A DNA stretch of 64,000 bases from CAZNPH01 sp964574985. GTDB taxonomy: Bacteria; Bacteroidota; Bacteroidia; Bacteroidales; SM23-62. Position numbers and translations under genes: made by a program. Below, piece after piece: positions 53,599 to 62,400 of this stretch; position 1 is the first letter of the stretch, and each line of letters opens with the position of its first letter. The stretch spans positions 12,420-76,419 of the forward strand of contig CAZNPH010000020.1 in assembly GCA_964574985.1 (NCBI GenBank), read 5' to 3'. The notes below the pieces were generated by a model. It was not told the origin of the DNA, made no database searches, and saw nothing but the letters and a program-made list of their open reading frames with translations.

Positions 53599-54873
53599 AT
53601 GTTTCGTAACAAGTTGCTCGCCATTTTCATTTGTACCCTGTGTTTTTCTGTTCTTCGTGCACAGAACGAGCTTGATCAGTCCAATCTGCGTTTTTATCTG
53701 TCCGAAGACAAATCATCCTGCGCGGGGATGCTAATGGTGAACCAGATCTGGACCCGGCACATCTGGAACAATCCCGGATTCAACGGAGAAGTCCCCTCAG
53801 GCGATTTTGATGTCGGGATAAGGCGCAGCCGGCTGATATTCTACACCAGGTTACTGGACAAAGTATTCATATACACCCAGGCCGGTTTTGACGGATTGAG
53901 TTTCCGCCACGGAGGCAAACCCGGCGTTTCCCTCTACAATGCACAAACCGAATATTCGCTGGTCAAGGATAAATTGCATCTGGGATTCGGCCTGCATACC
54001 TGGAACGGGGTCTCCCGTTACAACAATTCCAGCCTGCTGGAATTCCTGGTGGCAGACAATCCCGGGTTCGCCTATCCGGTGGGAGGCACTTTTGACCGTT
54101 TCGGCAGGCAGCTGGGCATATATGCCAAGGGCACAGTGGACAAACTGCATTACAGGCTTGCACTGGTCAAACCCTTTGAAACCGGCTCGGTAACCGGGTT
54201 GCCGAATCAAACCAGGGAGCGTCTCAATGACAATCCGGCCACCAAGGGATATTTTTGCTGGCATTTTTTTGACAGGGAAGGCACATTGTTCCCTTACATG
54301 TCCATGAACAATCTGGGCCGGGCAAAACTGCTGAACCTGGGAGCGGGCTTTTATTACCATCCCGAAGCAATGACCGGGATCTGGGGCGGACAATCGGAGA
54401 TCATGGACATTTTTCTGTTTGGCGTGGATGCATTTCTGGACATGCCCCTGAACAACAACGGAGCAATCACTTCCTACCTGGGATTTTTCAACTACGACTT
54501 TGGCCGTAATTATCTCCGGGCAAGCGGGAAAATGAATGTTGCACAGGCCAGGGATTACGACATTGCCCTTTCCCAGGGGATCGGAAACAGCGAATGGGAG
54601 ATCGGTACAGGGCAGGTCGTACGCGGCGAGCTTGGCTATCTCCTGCCGGGGGAGATACTGAATTCAGGGTTTCAGCCGTTCGGTGCATTTTCCTACAAAA
54701 ACTTTGAAGCCCTTGATGATGCCTCCCTGCAATTTGACTTCGGGGCCAACCTGCTTATGCACGGGCATAACATCAAATGGACCCTTCAGTACTCAACACG
54801 GCCGGTTTACAGATTCAATGCCCTGGAGGAATACAAGGGACAGATCATCCTTCAGACTCAGATCTTTTTCTAA
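53599..54873 (+). CDS. Outer-membrane phosphate-selective-porin-like beta-barrel
   Basis: 424 aa from the ATG at 53599, which gives the signal peptide ending 'SVLRAQNE'; a TTG 21 bases upstream is less likely. The body alternates short amphipathic strands ('VDKLHYRLALVKPFETGSV', 'AKLLNLGAGFYYHP', 'GAITSYLGFFNYDFGRNYL', 'IKWTLQYSTRPVYRF') and ends in an aromatic residue ('IILQTQIFF'), the outer-membrane sorting signature. It resembles phosphate-selective porin O/P types. As the only porin in the locus it may admit the released oligosaccharides. Its role with the inner-membrane symporter is inferred. Confidence 0.7.
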   Translation: MFRNKLLAIFICTLCFSVLRAQNELDQSNLRFYLSEDKSSCAGMLMVNQIWTRHIWNNPGFNGEVPSGDFDVGIRRSRLIFYTRLLDKVFIYTQAGFDGLSFRHGGKPGVSLYNAQTEYSLVKDKLHLGFGLHTWNGVSRYNNSSLLEFLVADNPGFAYPVGGTFDRFGRQLGIYAKGTVDKLHYRLALVKPFETGSVTGLPNQTRERLNDNPATKGYFCWHFFDREGTLFPYMSMNNLGRAKLLNLGAGFYYHPEAMTGIWGGQSEIMDIFLFGVDAFLDMPLNNNGAITSYLGFFNYDFGRNYLRASGKMNVAQARDYDIALSQGIGNSEWEIGTGQVVRGELGYLLPGEILNSGFQPFGAFSYKNFEALDDASLQFDFGANLLMHGHNIKWTLQYSTRPVYRFNALEEYKGQIILQTQIFF

Positions 54874-54890
54874 AAAAGGCCGGTTCAGCT

Positions 54891-55523
54891 ATGGATCCAG
54901 ACCGTAAAAAGTATTTTGAAATATTGGCTGTCCTGCTGACCGGATTGCTTAAATTTCTTTTTGTCGATTGGCTTCATTTCAGAGCTTTTTACATTGGCCT
55001 GACCAGTTTATGCTGGATCACCTATGTATTCAAAAGATACCGGGATGACCAGACTGTCTTAAAGAACTGGGGATTTCAAAAGGAACATTTCAGGCGATCG
55101 TTTCTTTTTCTTCTTCCATTTGCCATAATGGCTTGTGCCGGGATATTAATATATGGCCACCTGCAGCATATGAACATCCTTAACTGGCATGTGATCCCGA
55201 TTTTATTTCTTTATCCTGTATGGGGCCTGATCCAGCAATTCATGATTACAGGGCTTGTTGCCAAAAATATAAAAGAATTAAGAAGTGTTACATTCAAAAC
55301 TTATCAGGTCGCTTTGTTCACCTCTTTGTTGTTTGCTTTGGTGCATTATCCCAGTATTTTTCTAATGATATTTGTATTTTGTATGGAACTGGCCTTTATT
55401 TTCACCTATTTCAAATGGGGAAATTTATGGTCACTAGGTTTGTATCACGGAGTAATTGCCAGCCTGCTGCTGTTTTTTGTACGGGAAAGGGACCTGTGGC
55501 TTGAACTATGGCCCGTTTTTTAG
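54891..55523 (+). CDS. CPBP-like membrane protein with altered catalytic motifs
   Basis: 210 aa from the ATG at 54891; the open frame from 54777 overlaps the porin gene. About six membrane segments. The order of motifs matches CPBP (CAAX-protease-like) proteins, but motif 1, normally with paired Glu (EExxxR), reads 'GLIQQFMITG' (Gln115, Gln116). Motif 2 keeps His152 ('FALVHYP') and motif 3 keeps His186 ('GLYHGVIAS'). Loss of the Glu pair suggests a non-proteolytic relative. It lies 17 bp downstream of the porin gene. Confidence 0.55.
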   Translation: MDPDRKKYFEILAVLLTGLLKFLFVDWLHFRAFYIGLTSLCWITYVFKRYRDDQTVLKNWGFQKEHFRRSFLFLLPFAIMACAGILIYGHLQHMNILNWHVIPILFLYPVWGLIQQFMITGLVAKNIKELRSVTFKTYQVALFTSLLFALVHYPSIFLMIFVFCMELAFIFTYFKWGNLWSLGLYHGVIASLLLFFVRERDLWLELWPVF

Positions 55524-55570
55524 TGAGATCTTCATCCATTATCTACCGGGTTATCATTTTATGGCGGGAC

Positions 55571-55706
55571 ATCATCTTTGGCGCGATATCATCTTTGGCG
55601 GGACATTATCTTTGCAGGATCATCATCTTTGGTGCGATATCATATTTGCAGGATCATCATCTTTGGCTCGATATCATATTTGCAGGATCATCATCTTTGA
55701 ATGGAC
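55571..55706. repeat. Tandem array of eight 17-bp units between convergent genes
   Basis: Eight consecutive 17-bp units begin at 55571, 55588, 55605, 55622, 55639, 55656, 55673 and 55690. Each starts ATCATCTTTG or a one-base variant (ATTATC.., ATCATA..), and unit ends alternate between forms like GCGCGAT and CAGGATC, giving an overlying 34-bp period. The array fills the gap between the stop of the + strand gene (55523) and the stop of the - strand gene (55709). It is not coding and has no spacers, so it is not CRISPR. It may act as a termination or binding zone. Confidence 0.85.
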
Positions 55707-55708
55707 AT

Positions 55709-56434
55709 TCAGATATGGAAAAACTTTCTCAGATCAGTGGCTCTTTTCAGACGATAATGAATGAACAGCAAAATGACTGAAACAGGCAATATACAAGCCA
55801 ATACAATGATGCTCCATTGAAATGAAAGCCTGTTATTCATGTTCAGGGAAATAATCCCTTCTGTGCAAACCGTCAGTAAACCAAGTGCAATCAGCGTATA
55901 AGCGATCAGGTTCAATCCCCGCTGGCCGGATATCCTTATAAGCCCGATCAGGCCCAGGGCAACAAGATAAGCTGCCAAAAGCAAAGGGATCCCAAGGGTT
56001 ATGCTCCAGCTTATATTCCTGCTGTACCATTCCAGAAGTATCAGCAGAACAGATGTTGATATGAAACTGCCCGAAAGCAGCAACAAGACCCTTTTCTGCC
56101 AGAAAGCCAAAAACGTTATGTTGGCCAGCACAATTAAGCACACCGTCATCACGTACTTTGACCATGTAATCTGGTTGTTCATGACCAGGCCGATAACAAA
56201 GGAAACAATGATCCCCGAGACCAGAATGATGGCAGACAATTGCCAGAACAATTTTCGTTTCTGTTTTTTGGTTAATGCATTATAATCTGAGACCATTTTT
56301 TCTTCTTTATCTGACCTTCGGAATTTAACACGCTCTTTTTGTATTGAATCCTTTGCCGATACGGGTTCTCCGCACAGAGGGCAAAAATTCATATTGCCTT
56401 CCAGTTCCACACCGCAATTCTTACAAAATGCCAT
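55709..56434 (-). CDS. Zinc-ribbon membrane protein of unknown function
   Basis: 241 aa. The N-terminus carries a zinc ribbon with Cys4, Cys7, Cys18 and Cys21 ('FCKNCG...FCPLCGEP'), a charged linker with 'DSIQKERVKFRRSDKEEK', and then about six hydrophobic segments. Such zinc-ribbon plus membrane proteins are common hypotheticals in Bacteroidota. It lies 7 bp from the start of the gene behind it (56442-57743, also minus), so the two probably form an operon. Function unknown. Confidence 0.7.
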   Translation of the reverse strand: MAFCKNCGVELEGNMNFCPLCGEPVSAKDSIQKERVKFRRSDKEEKMVSDYNALTKKQKRKLFWQLSAIILVSGIIVSFVIGLVMNNQITWSKYVMTVCLIVLANITFLAFWQKRVLLLLSGSFISTSVLLILLEWYSRNISWSITLGIPLLLAAYLVALGLIGLIRISGQRGLNLIAYTLIALGLLTVCTEGIISLNMNNRLSFQWSIIVLACILPVSVILLFIHYRLKRATDLRKFFHI

Positions 56435-56441
56435 AATTATT

Positions 56442-57743
56442 TCACATTGAATATGTTATTGACTTACTGCTTATTCCTGCTACGGTCAGATATTCTATAA
56501 ATCTTTGTTCAAATTCCTTTGATCTGGCAACTCTGCCAAAACTCAAAACCAGTTTGCCATCAAATCCGATCATTCCGCAATTTACCTTTATTATCTTATT
56601 GGGCGGAGGGGGGGTAAGTATTAAATGATCAATAAACCTTTCAATTTCAGGAGGAAAAGTCACTTTCCCGAGGTTTGTCAATACACCGCTATACTGGTTT
56701 GTCCCCAATGAATAAAATTTTAGTCTGAGAATGAGGCTTTTTATAAACAGAGGAATGCCTCTGACAAGGAATTTTTTTTCATATCCGACGTTTCTGGAAA
56801 TATTTTTGTTGATTAGCTTTTTATCCGTTTCAAGATGCATCTGATGATACACCGTTTTGATGATCTCATCGAATGAATAATGCCCCAACCTCAAATCAAT
56901 CTGTGGCATAACGTACAATGTAAAATTCCTCATCGTTCGGGAAGGATATATATTCCTCAGATTTACCGGCACCTGTACCCGCAAACGTTTATTTTTTTTA
57001 TATGGGTTCAACGGGGGCAGGTCTTCATATATTTCCTGAAGGATCATCAAATAGATTGAAATAAGATAGATGGTTATATTGACATCTTTTCCGGCGGCTT
57101 TCTCCTTCATCTCCTTCAATGATAAGACCACGTTCAATACTTCAAAGCGAGGTTTCGCATTAAGCGGAAAGGGCAAATGAAATGCTTTGGACTGTTTGAC
57201 CATGGATGGGATATCCTGTTTAAAATAGCGGTTATATGAATCTTCAAACTCCTCCTCCGAAACAATTTCATCTGGATGAAGAATCCTGAGATCCCCGGGT
57301 ACGGCCACCCCGCATTCTTTGAAATAAATGGCCAGAAGCGTTCTGAAAAATTCAAAAGCGCCTGAACCATCTGTAAGGATATGTGAGAATTCTATACTGA
57401 TCCTGTTATTCAGCGCAAGGACCCTGAACAATGATCTGCCTTTTTGAAATCCCCTGCATGGAATTTTGCTTTCAACTTCAACAGATATGGGAAGATCAAC
57501 ATGTTCCAGGTAATACCAGAAAAGACCTTTTTTGAGCTGTACCCGGTAATAAGGAAATCTGCCTTCAATGGACCGGACCGCTCTCATCAGCTGCCTGATC
57601 CTGACCGGGGATTTTAATACCGCCGATATCCTGAAAACAGCCGTAAGCTCATCGGAAATAATGGCAGGATAAATTTTGGCAGCATTGTCCAGTGGGAGCC
57701 AGAAATTACTGCTTTCCTGATATGTTTGATCTTTGCTCTCCAA
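56442..57743 (-). CDS. Condensation-domain-like acyltransferase (HxxxDG)
   Basis: 433 aa, no signal peptide. The catalytic HxxxDG motif at His121-Gly126 ('SHILTDGSGA') belongs to the chloramphenicol-acetyltransferase-like/condensation superfamily. The N-terminal part 'FRISAVLKSPVRIRQLMRAV' and a later 'VQVPVNLRNIYPSRTMRNFT' fit alcohol-acetyltransferase-type members. It would transfer an acyl group from CoA to an alcohol, possibly in envelope or lipid modification. The gene precedes the zinc-ribbon gene on the same strand. Acceptor unknown. Confidence 0.7.
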   Translation of the reverse strand: MESKDQTYQESSNFWLPLDNAAKIYPAIISDELTAVFRISAVLKSPVRIRQLMRAVRSIEGRFPYYRVQLKKGLFWYYLEHVDLPISVEVESKIPCRGFQKGRSLFRVLALNNRISIEFSHILTDGSGAFEFFRTLLAIYFKECGVAVPGDLRILHPDEIVSEEEFEDSYNRYFKQDIPSMVKQSKAFHLPFPLNAKPRFEVLNVVLSLKEMKEKAAGKDVNITIYLISIYLMILQEIYEDLPPLNPYKKNKRLRVQVPVNLRNIYPSRTMRNFTLYVMPQIDLRLGHYSFDEIIKTVYHQMHLETDKKLINKNISRNVGYEKKFLVRGIPLFIKSLILRLKFYSLGTNQYSGVLTNLGKVTFPPEIERFIDHLILTPPPPNKIIKVNCGMIGFDGKLVLSFGRVARSKEFEQRFIEYLTVAGISSKSITYSM

Positions 57744-57945
57744 ACAGGATATTTTTTTCCGGATGAAATTTTTGGCAGACCCTGGTCTGGTTTGTAACAG
57801 ACCTACTCAAAATTAGAAAAACAATTGGGAAATGCATGCAAATTACAATTTTACCCTGATCAACAAATGTATTTCCGGATGCCGGAGCATTCCGTATACA
57901 ATTTTTTATTAAGTTTAACTGAATTAATGTTTATTCAATTAAGAC
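57744..57945. promoter_or_regulatory. Divergent intergenic region with a possible operator
   Basis: About 200 bases between divergent starts. Near the minus-strand gene there is a near-palindrome CAGACCCTGGTCTG (57776-57789), with a further CAGACC arm about ten bases on. Further right lies 'CCGGATGCCGGAGCATTCCG'. No convincing TAnnTTTG box was found in either direction. An operator role is a weak guess. Confidence 0.3.
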
Positions 57946-58842
57946 ATGATATCACACAAGTTGATTTTTATTTTCATGATGGCTGCCATGAGCCATTATG
58001 TTTTGCTGGCTCCCGCTGAACAGGACGTCGTCGCCAAAAACGCCACCGTCCAAAAAGCGGGTGGCGGATTCGCCTTCACCGAAGGCCCTGCGGTTGCACC
58101 CGATGGAAAGGTGTACTTTACCGACCAGCCCAATGACAAAATCCATGTCTGGGATGAGAAAAAGGGAATTTCCCTGTACCTGGAAGGCACGAGGCGTTCA
58201 AACGGAATGTATTTCAATGATAAGGGCCAGTTGCTGGCTTGTGCGGACTTACACAACCAGCTGATCGTAATCGACAGGAACAAAAATATATCCGTTCTTT
58301 GTGAAGATTACCAGGGAAAACATCTCAACGGACCCAATGATCTCTGGATAACACCCGCCGGGGGCATTTATTTTTCCGACCCATATTACCACCGCAAATA
58401 CTGGGAGGAAGGACACCGGGAAGTACAGGATGCCCGTGCGGTATATTATCTCGATCCGGAAAGAAATATTAAAAGGGTAATTGAAGACTACAAGCAACCC
58501 AACGGACTGATCGGCACCCCGGACGGAAAAACCCTGTATGCTACCGACATCAATGACCGGAAGATCTGGAAATACGACATCCAGCCGGACGGGAGTCTGG
58601 ACAACAAAACCTTTTTCGCCCCCAACGGATCCGACGGGATGACCATCGACAACAAAGGCAATGTTTACCTTTCCTTCAGAAAAGTCCTGGTGTATTCTCC
58701 CCGGGGGGAACTGATCAAGGAGATCGAAGTTCCGGAGAGTCCCTCCAATGTTTGTTTCGGAGGCAAAAAACGGAAAATCCTGTTCATCACCGCCCGCACT
58801 TCGGTCTATACCCTGAAAATGAATGTCAGGGGCGTGGACTGA
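57946..58842 (+). CDS. SMP-30/gluconolactonase-like protein, secreted
   Basis: 298 aa with a signal peptide (about 22 residues, 'FIFMMAAMSHYVLLAPAEQ'). A six-bladed propeller with the SMP-30 metal site: Glu in 'FAFTEGPAVAPDG', Asn in 'LNGPNDLWITP' and Asp in 'LYATDINDRK'. Such enzymes hydrolyse sugar lactones to aldonates. It is the last carbohydrate-related gene of the window and would fit oxidised sugars formed by the exported oxidoreductases, though it is separated from them by other genes. It ends 78 bp before tRNA-Ser. Confidence 0.85.
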   Translation: MISHKLIFIFMMAAMSHYVLLAPAEQDVVAKNATVQKAGGGFAFTEGPAVAPDGKVYFTDQPNDKIHVWDEKKGISLYLEGTRRSNGMYFNDKGQLLACADLHNQLIVIDRNKNISVLCEDYQGKHLNGPNDLWITPAGGIYFSDPYYHRKYWEEGHREVQDARAVYYLDPERNIKRVIEDYKQPNGLIGTPDGKTLYATDINDRKIWKYDIQPDGSLDNKTFFAPNGSDGMTIDNKGNVYLSFRKVLVYSPRGELIKEIEVPESPSNVCFGGKKRKILFITARTSVYTLKMNVRGVD

Positions 58843-58855
58843 GCAGGAGATTTAT

Positions 58856-58886
58856 TTTGTACTGTTGAGCGGATTTTTTACTTTTG
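58856..58886 (+). promoter_or_regulatory. Bacteroidota-type promoter of tRNA-Ser
   Basis: TTTG (58856-58859), 19 bases, then TACTTTTG (58879-58886), a full match to TAnnTTTG. The spacing is as expected for the primary sigma factor of Bacteroidota. The tRNA begins 34 bases downstream. Confidence 0.75.
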
Positions 58887-58920
58887 TGCTGCTCTGAAAA
58901 TGAGCCATGAACCCCTATCC

Positions 58921-59016
<96 letters not shown>

Positions 59017-59105
59017 GTTTTTCCGCCACCACAAACGTGAGAATGATCAGTGATATCGCCAAAAATTGATCAACCTCCGTTCAAAATGCCTGTGACATGA
59101 ACAAA

Positions 59106-59180
59106 CGGGGTGTAGCGCAGTCCGGTTAGCGCACCTGCTTTGGGAGCAGGGGGTCGTCAGTTCGAATCTGACCACCCCGA
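59106..59180 (+). tRNA. tRNA-Pro(TGG)
   Basis: Acceptor CGGGGTG pairs with CACCCCG. Anticodon stem CCTGC/GCAGG with loop TTTGGGA, anticodon TGG. T arm includes GTTCGAAT, and the discriminator is A59180. It lies 96 bp after tRNA-Ser and is probably co-transcribed, as no separate promoter is seen. Its 3' end is duplicated at 59348. Confidence 0.97.
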
Positions 59181-59181
59181 C
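59165..59181 (+). repeat. tRNA-Pro 3'-end copy of a 17-bp att-like repeat
   Basis: AATCTGACCACCCCGAC occurs here, at the end of the tRNA, and again at 59348-59364. Duplication of a tRNA 3' end is the classic trace of a tyrosine-recombinase element having used the tRNA as attachment site. Confidence 0.65.
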
Positions 59182-59187
59182 AAAAGA

Positions 59188-59221
59188 AAAAAGCCACTTC
59201 GCCGCAGGTGAAGTGGTTTTT
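59188..59221 (+). terminator. Rho-independent terminator after the tRNA genes
   Basis: CCACTTC (59194-59200) and GAAGTGG (59210-59216) form a 7-bp stem with a loop of nine bases, followed by TTTTT. An A-run before the stem means it could also work on the minus strand. Confidence 0.8.
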
Positions 59222-59347
59222 GCATTCCGGAAGGTGTTGAAAGCCTGCTTTCATAAACCTGACGGGATGTGAAAACAGCACGGGAGTGCGTGCTTTTTTC
59301 TTTTGATTCGTCAACCCGCACAGATCACGAGGAACGAAGTGACGAGT

Positions 59348-59364
59348 AATCTGACCACCCCGAC
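59348..59364 (+). repeat. Second copy of the 17-bp tRNA-Pro 3'-end repeat
   Basis: Identical to 59165-59181 over 17 bases and 183 bp downstream. Only the tRNA 3' end is repeated, not the rest of the gene, as expected for attL/attR. With so little DNA between the two copies, it looks like the residue of a lost element, or the left edge of a larger island to the right. Confidence 0.65.
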
Positions 59365-59424
59365 GCAGTAATATCAGGCTTTTCAGCGTTCCTGAGCTGC
59401 CTGTTTAATTTTTGTTTGATACAC

Positions 59425-59459
59425 GATTTGATACATTCAGGCCGTTTATTTGGCCTTTT
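59425..59459 (+). repeat. 35-bp direct repeat, left copy, flanking the restriction-modification gene
   Basis: GATTTG-ATA-CATTCAGGCCG... through TGGCCTTTT matches 62791-62825 except for three bases (ATA versus GGG). Inside is the palindromic AGGCC-8 bases-GGCCT followed by T-residues, which can act as a terminator on the plus strand. Confidence 0.8.
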
Positions 59460-59490
59460 TGAATTAATCACATTCATTATTTCGAATCTT

Positions 59491-62400
59491 TCAAAAATCA
59501 TTTTTTTCAATCTTTATTGAATCAATTTCCTTCATCAATCTATCCGTTTCGGTCAATGCCACAATGATTTTTTGATAGTGTAGAATGTCTTCATATGACA
59601 ATGTCCTTCCTTTACGGTCTTTTAACCATTTTTGGGCTGGCTGGTATCCTCCAATGTAAAATTCCCAGGCTATCTGAGGAACTTTGTCAAAATATTGGCT
59701 TTCATTGATCCAGACTTTTTCATTTTCATATTTGACCTTACCTACTTCATTATTACCATCAATGGGATAGTTGGTTATGTATTGATCTACTTTGGGACTT
59801 TCCATTAAATGAATTTGCCTTAATTCGCCTCCCAACTTTACCAGTTGCCAAAAAGTTTCTTTGTCTTTGGGATAAGGTACACGGGGAAAGTCAATTTTCA
59901 GAAACTCCTTATACTTTTCCCGATATGTGGGATTGTGCAAAACTGCATAAATATAATCCAGTATATCAATTGGAGCAAATGTTCCTTTGGTTTGTTCTTT
60001 TTCTGGTGTGAAGGTTAACCTCAGGGTTTTAGCAATGGTATTGACTATTTCTTTGTTGAGGTTGGGGATTCGGGGTTGTTTGCTTTCAATGGTTTGTTGA
60101 TTATTGGTTTCAGGATAAAAATATAAAGGGAACACTTGATTTTTAGCATAGGCACTTTCAAATACACATGCTTCACAGATATTATCAACAATAAGGCTGT
60201 ATGAGAAATCAAATCTTGCCTGTCTCTTTGTTAAAAGAGCAAGGTTTTTCTCTGCTTTCATGTGTTGGAGTACATTAAATCTTGGACGTGCAAGAAATCC
60301 TTTAGAGTTTTTTGTGAAAGCAGTGTATCTCACGTCAAAAGGTCTGTAAATAAGCGTAGTAACTGAATCAGGGTTTTTTAAAATATCATTTTTAGCATAC
60401 GTAACTTTCCATTCGGAACCTTCCTTAGATATTTGGTACTTGATCTTTATTTCATTTTCAGATAATCCAATGAAATCATTTACTACCTCCTCCATTTTCT
60501 TTTCATTAAATTGGATTGTTATCGAATCTTTATGCGTTTCCAACCCGTTTGAGTTTAAAGGCATTAAATCCGGTATGCTGCAAAATGACAGGTATTGTTC
60601 TTTCAATTCAAAATCTTTTGGGGCGAAAAAGTAATAAGGTTCAGAGCATTTCAGCTTTTCCCATTTGATTGTTTCCAGCGAATTGGAAAACAATTTTTCA
60701 TATTTGGATTTTCTTAAACCGTAGAAATCAAAATATTTGATTTGATTCTTTGACTTACCCGATTTGGTTTTAATGAGAATGTTTATTGAAACCCCCTGTC
60801 TAATATCAAATACGTTTTCGTCTTTGCTTCCATTCGGGCAAGTTTCTTTTATATTGGAATGGCCATGCAAATTCAGAACGCGAATTGCATCAAAAGTTTC
60901 AAGCAAGTGTTTTCTCATTTGGCGGTGTGTAACTCCATCTATAAAGCTGTTATTGGAAATGTAGGCAAGTATCCCTTCACCATTCTTTTCAATGAAATGT
61001 TGCCCGTAACGGATAAACTTAATGTAGTCATCATCTAAATTCAGCTTTTTTTCATTCAGTCCTTTTTTATAGTCGTCAATAAGTCTACCTATCCAAGTTT
61101 TTTTGCCATCAATTCCAATGGAAGCGTTACTACTACTCACAGCATACGGTGGATTCCCGATAACAACCATAACCGGAGTGTCCCGCTTTACGTGGTTGGC
61201 TTCATTGGCTTCACTGCTCAACCAGCCCGCAAACAGAGTTCCGGTATCCGGGTGGTGTTCTTCAAGGGAATTAGTTAGGTAGATTTTTAGCCGTTGGTTT
61301 TTGGTCGGTTTGTACCCGGTTTCTGTCAACAGCATACCTAATTTCAGATGTGCCATTGTATAGGAAGCCATAAGTATTTCAAATCCATGAAGCCTGGGTA
61401 TTAAATGATTCTCAACATATTGGCTCCAAACTCCCTCTTGTCCTTTAAAATTTGTGTTATAGATGTGGTTTACAATCTCTGCCAGGAAAGTACCAGTTCC
61501 TGCTGCAGGGTCTAATATTTGAACTTTATGAACTTCTTTGGTTTCCCTCTTGTAATTTGTCTTTGATCTTTTGTCAGCAGTTTGGGTATTAACTTCAATG
61601 GTAGTTTTTGAAGTATCTGCTAACCCCTGTGGTAGATTAAATTCTGTTTTAAGAATATCATCAACAGCCCTGACAATGAAGTTAACAACGGGTTCGGGTG
61701 TGTAAAATACTCCACGACTTTTCCTGAGTTTGGGATCATATTCAGTCAGGAATGTTTCATAAAAATGAATCATTGGATCATTTTGCTGTGTTGCTATTCC
61801 AAAATCTTTTAATAATTCTGCAACATTGGTGGCTCTGAAAATATCTGCCAGTGCATCAATAATCCATTTAATCCGATTGTCAAGGTCATATCCTGCAATA
61901 TACTGGAATAACTTTCTAAGAAATGGATTAGATTTTGGAATAAGTTCGGCTGCCTCCTGCCTGCTAAAGTCTGCAAGTGTGGGATCATTTAACCGGGCTG
62001 CAAACATTCCATAAGCAATTGTTTGGGCATATATATCTGCAAAATCTTTGGGGGTTATATCATGGATTAATACGTTCCTGAATGCTGCTAATTGTTCCCG
62101 AAGGGTAATATTTGCAGCTTCAAATAAGCTATTTCCTGTCTTCTCGTCCTCTGTTAAAGCGTTTTCAATGACTGTGGCTAATAACCTGGCCTTACCAGCC
62201 ATCATCTTAGATAATTTTGCAGCAGATTTAATTGTCGGTTCATGATAGGCAGAAAAATCAGTAATTAAATCCTGGAATTGTCCGAAATGATCCGTTTGTG
62301 GTATTATTCTATTTTTTTGAATAGTCCCAATTGAAATTGATGTAGCAAAATCACCATCCCGGTATAAATGAAAATCAAGGTAATCTGTAATGATCAGGTT

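Larger units (their letters stand above)
59222..59490. other. Island-edge spacer with att and direct-repeat sequences
   Basis: Without a gene. Holds the second att-like copy (59348) and the first 35-bp repeat (59425). Small ORFs read here on the minus strand are by-products of the tRNA and repeat sequences. No integrase gene is present. Confidence 0.5.

Noticed and set aside
55571..55706. CRISPR array
   Set aside because: Units are directly adjacent with no unique spacers and no cas genes are present.
55456..55780. Plus-strand ORFs across the tandem array
   Set aside because: Repeats of 17 bp stay open in several frames by chance; the peptides are products of the repeat and have no other support.
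59126..59314. Minus-strand ORF with a 'GGQIRTDDPLLPKQVR' end
   Set aside because: It is the antisense translation of tRNA-Pro and its terminator; this peptide is a well-known artefact of tRNA genes.
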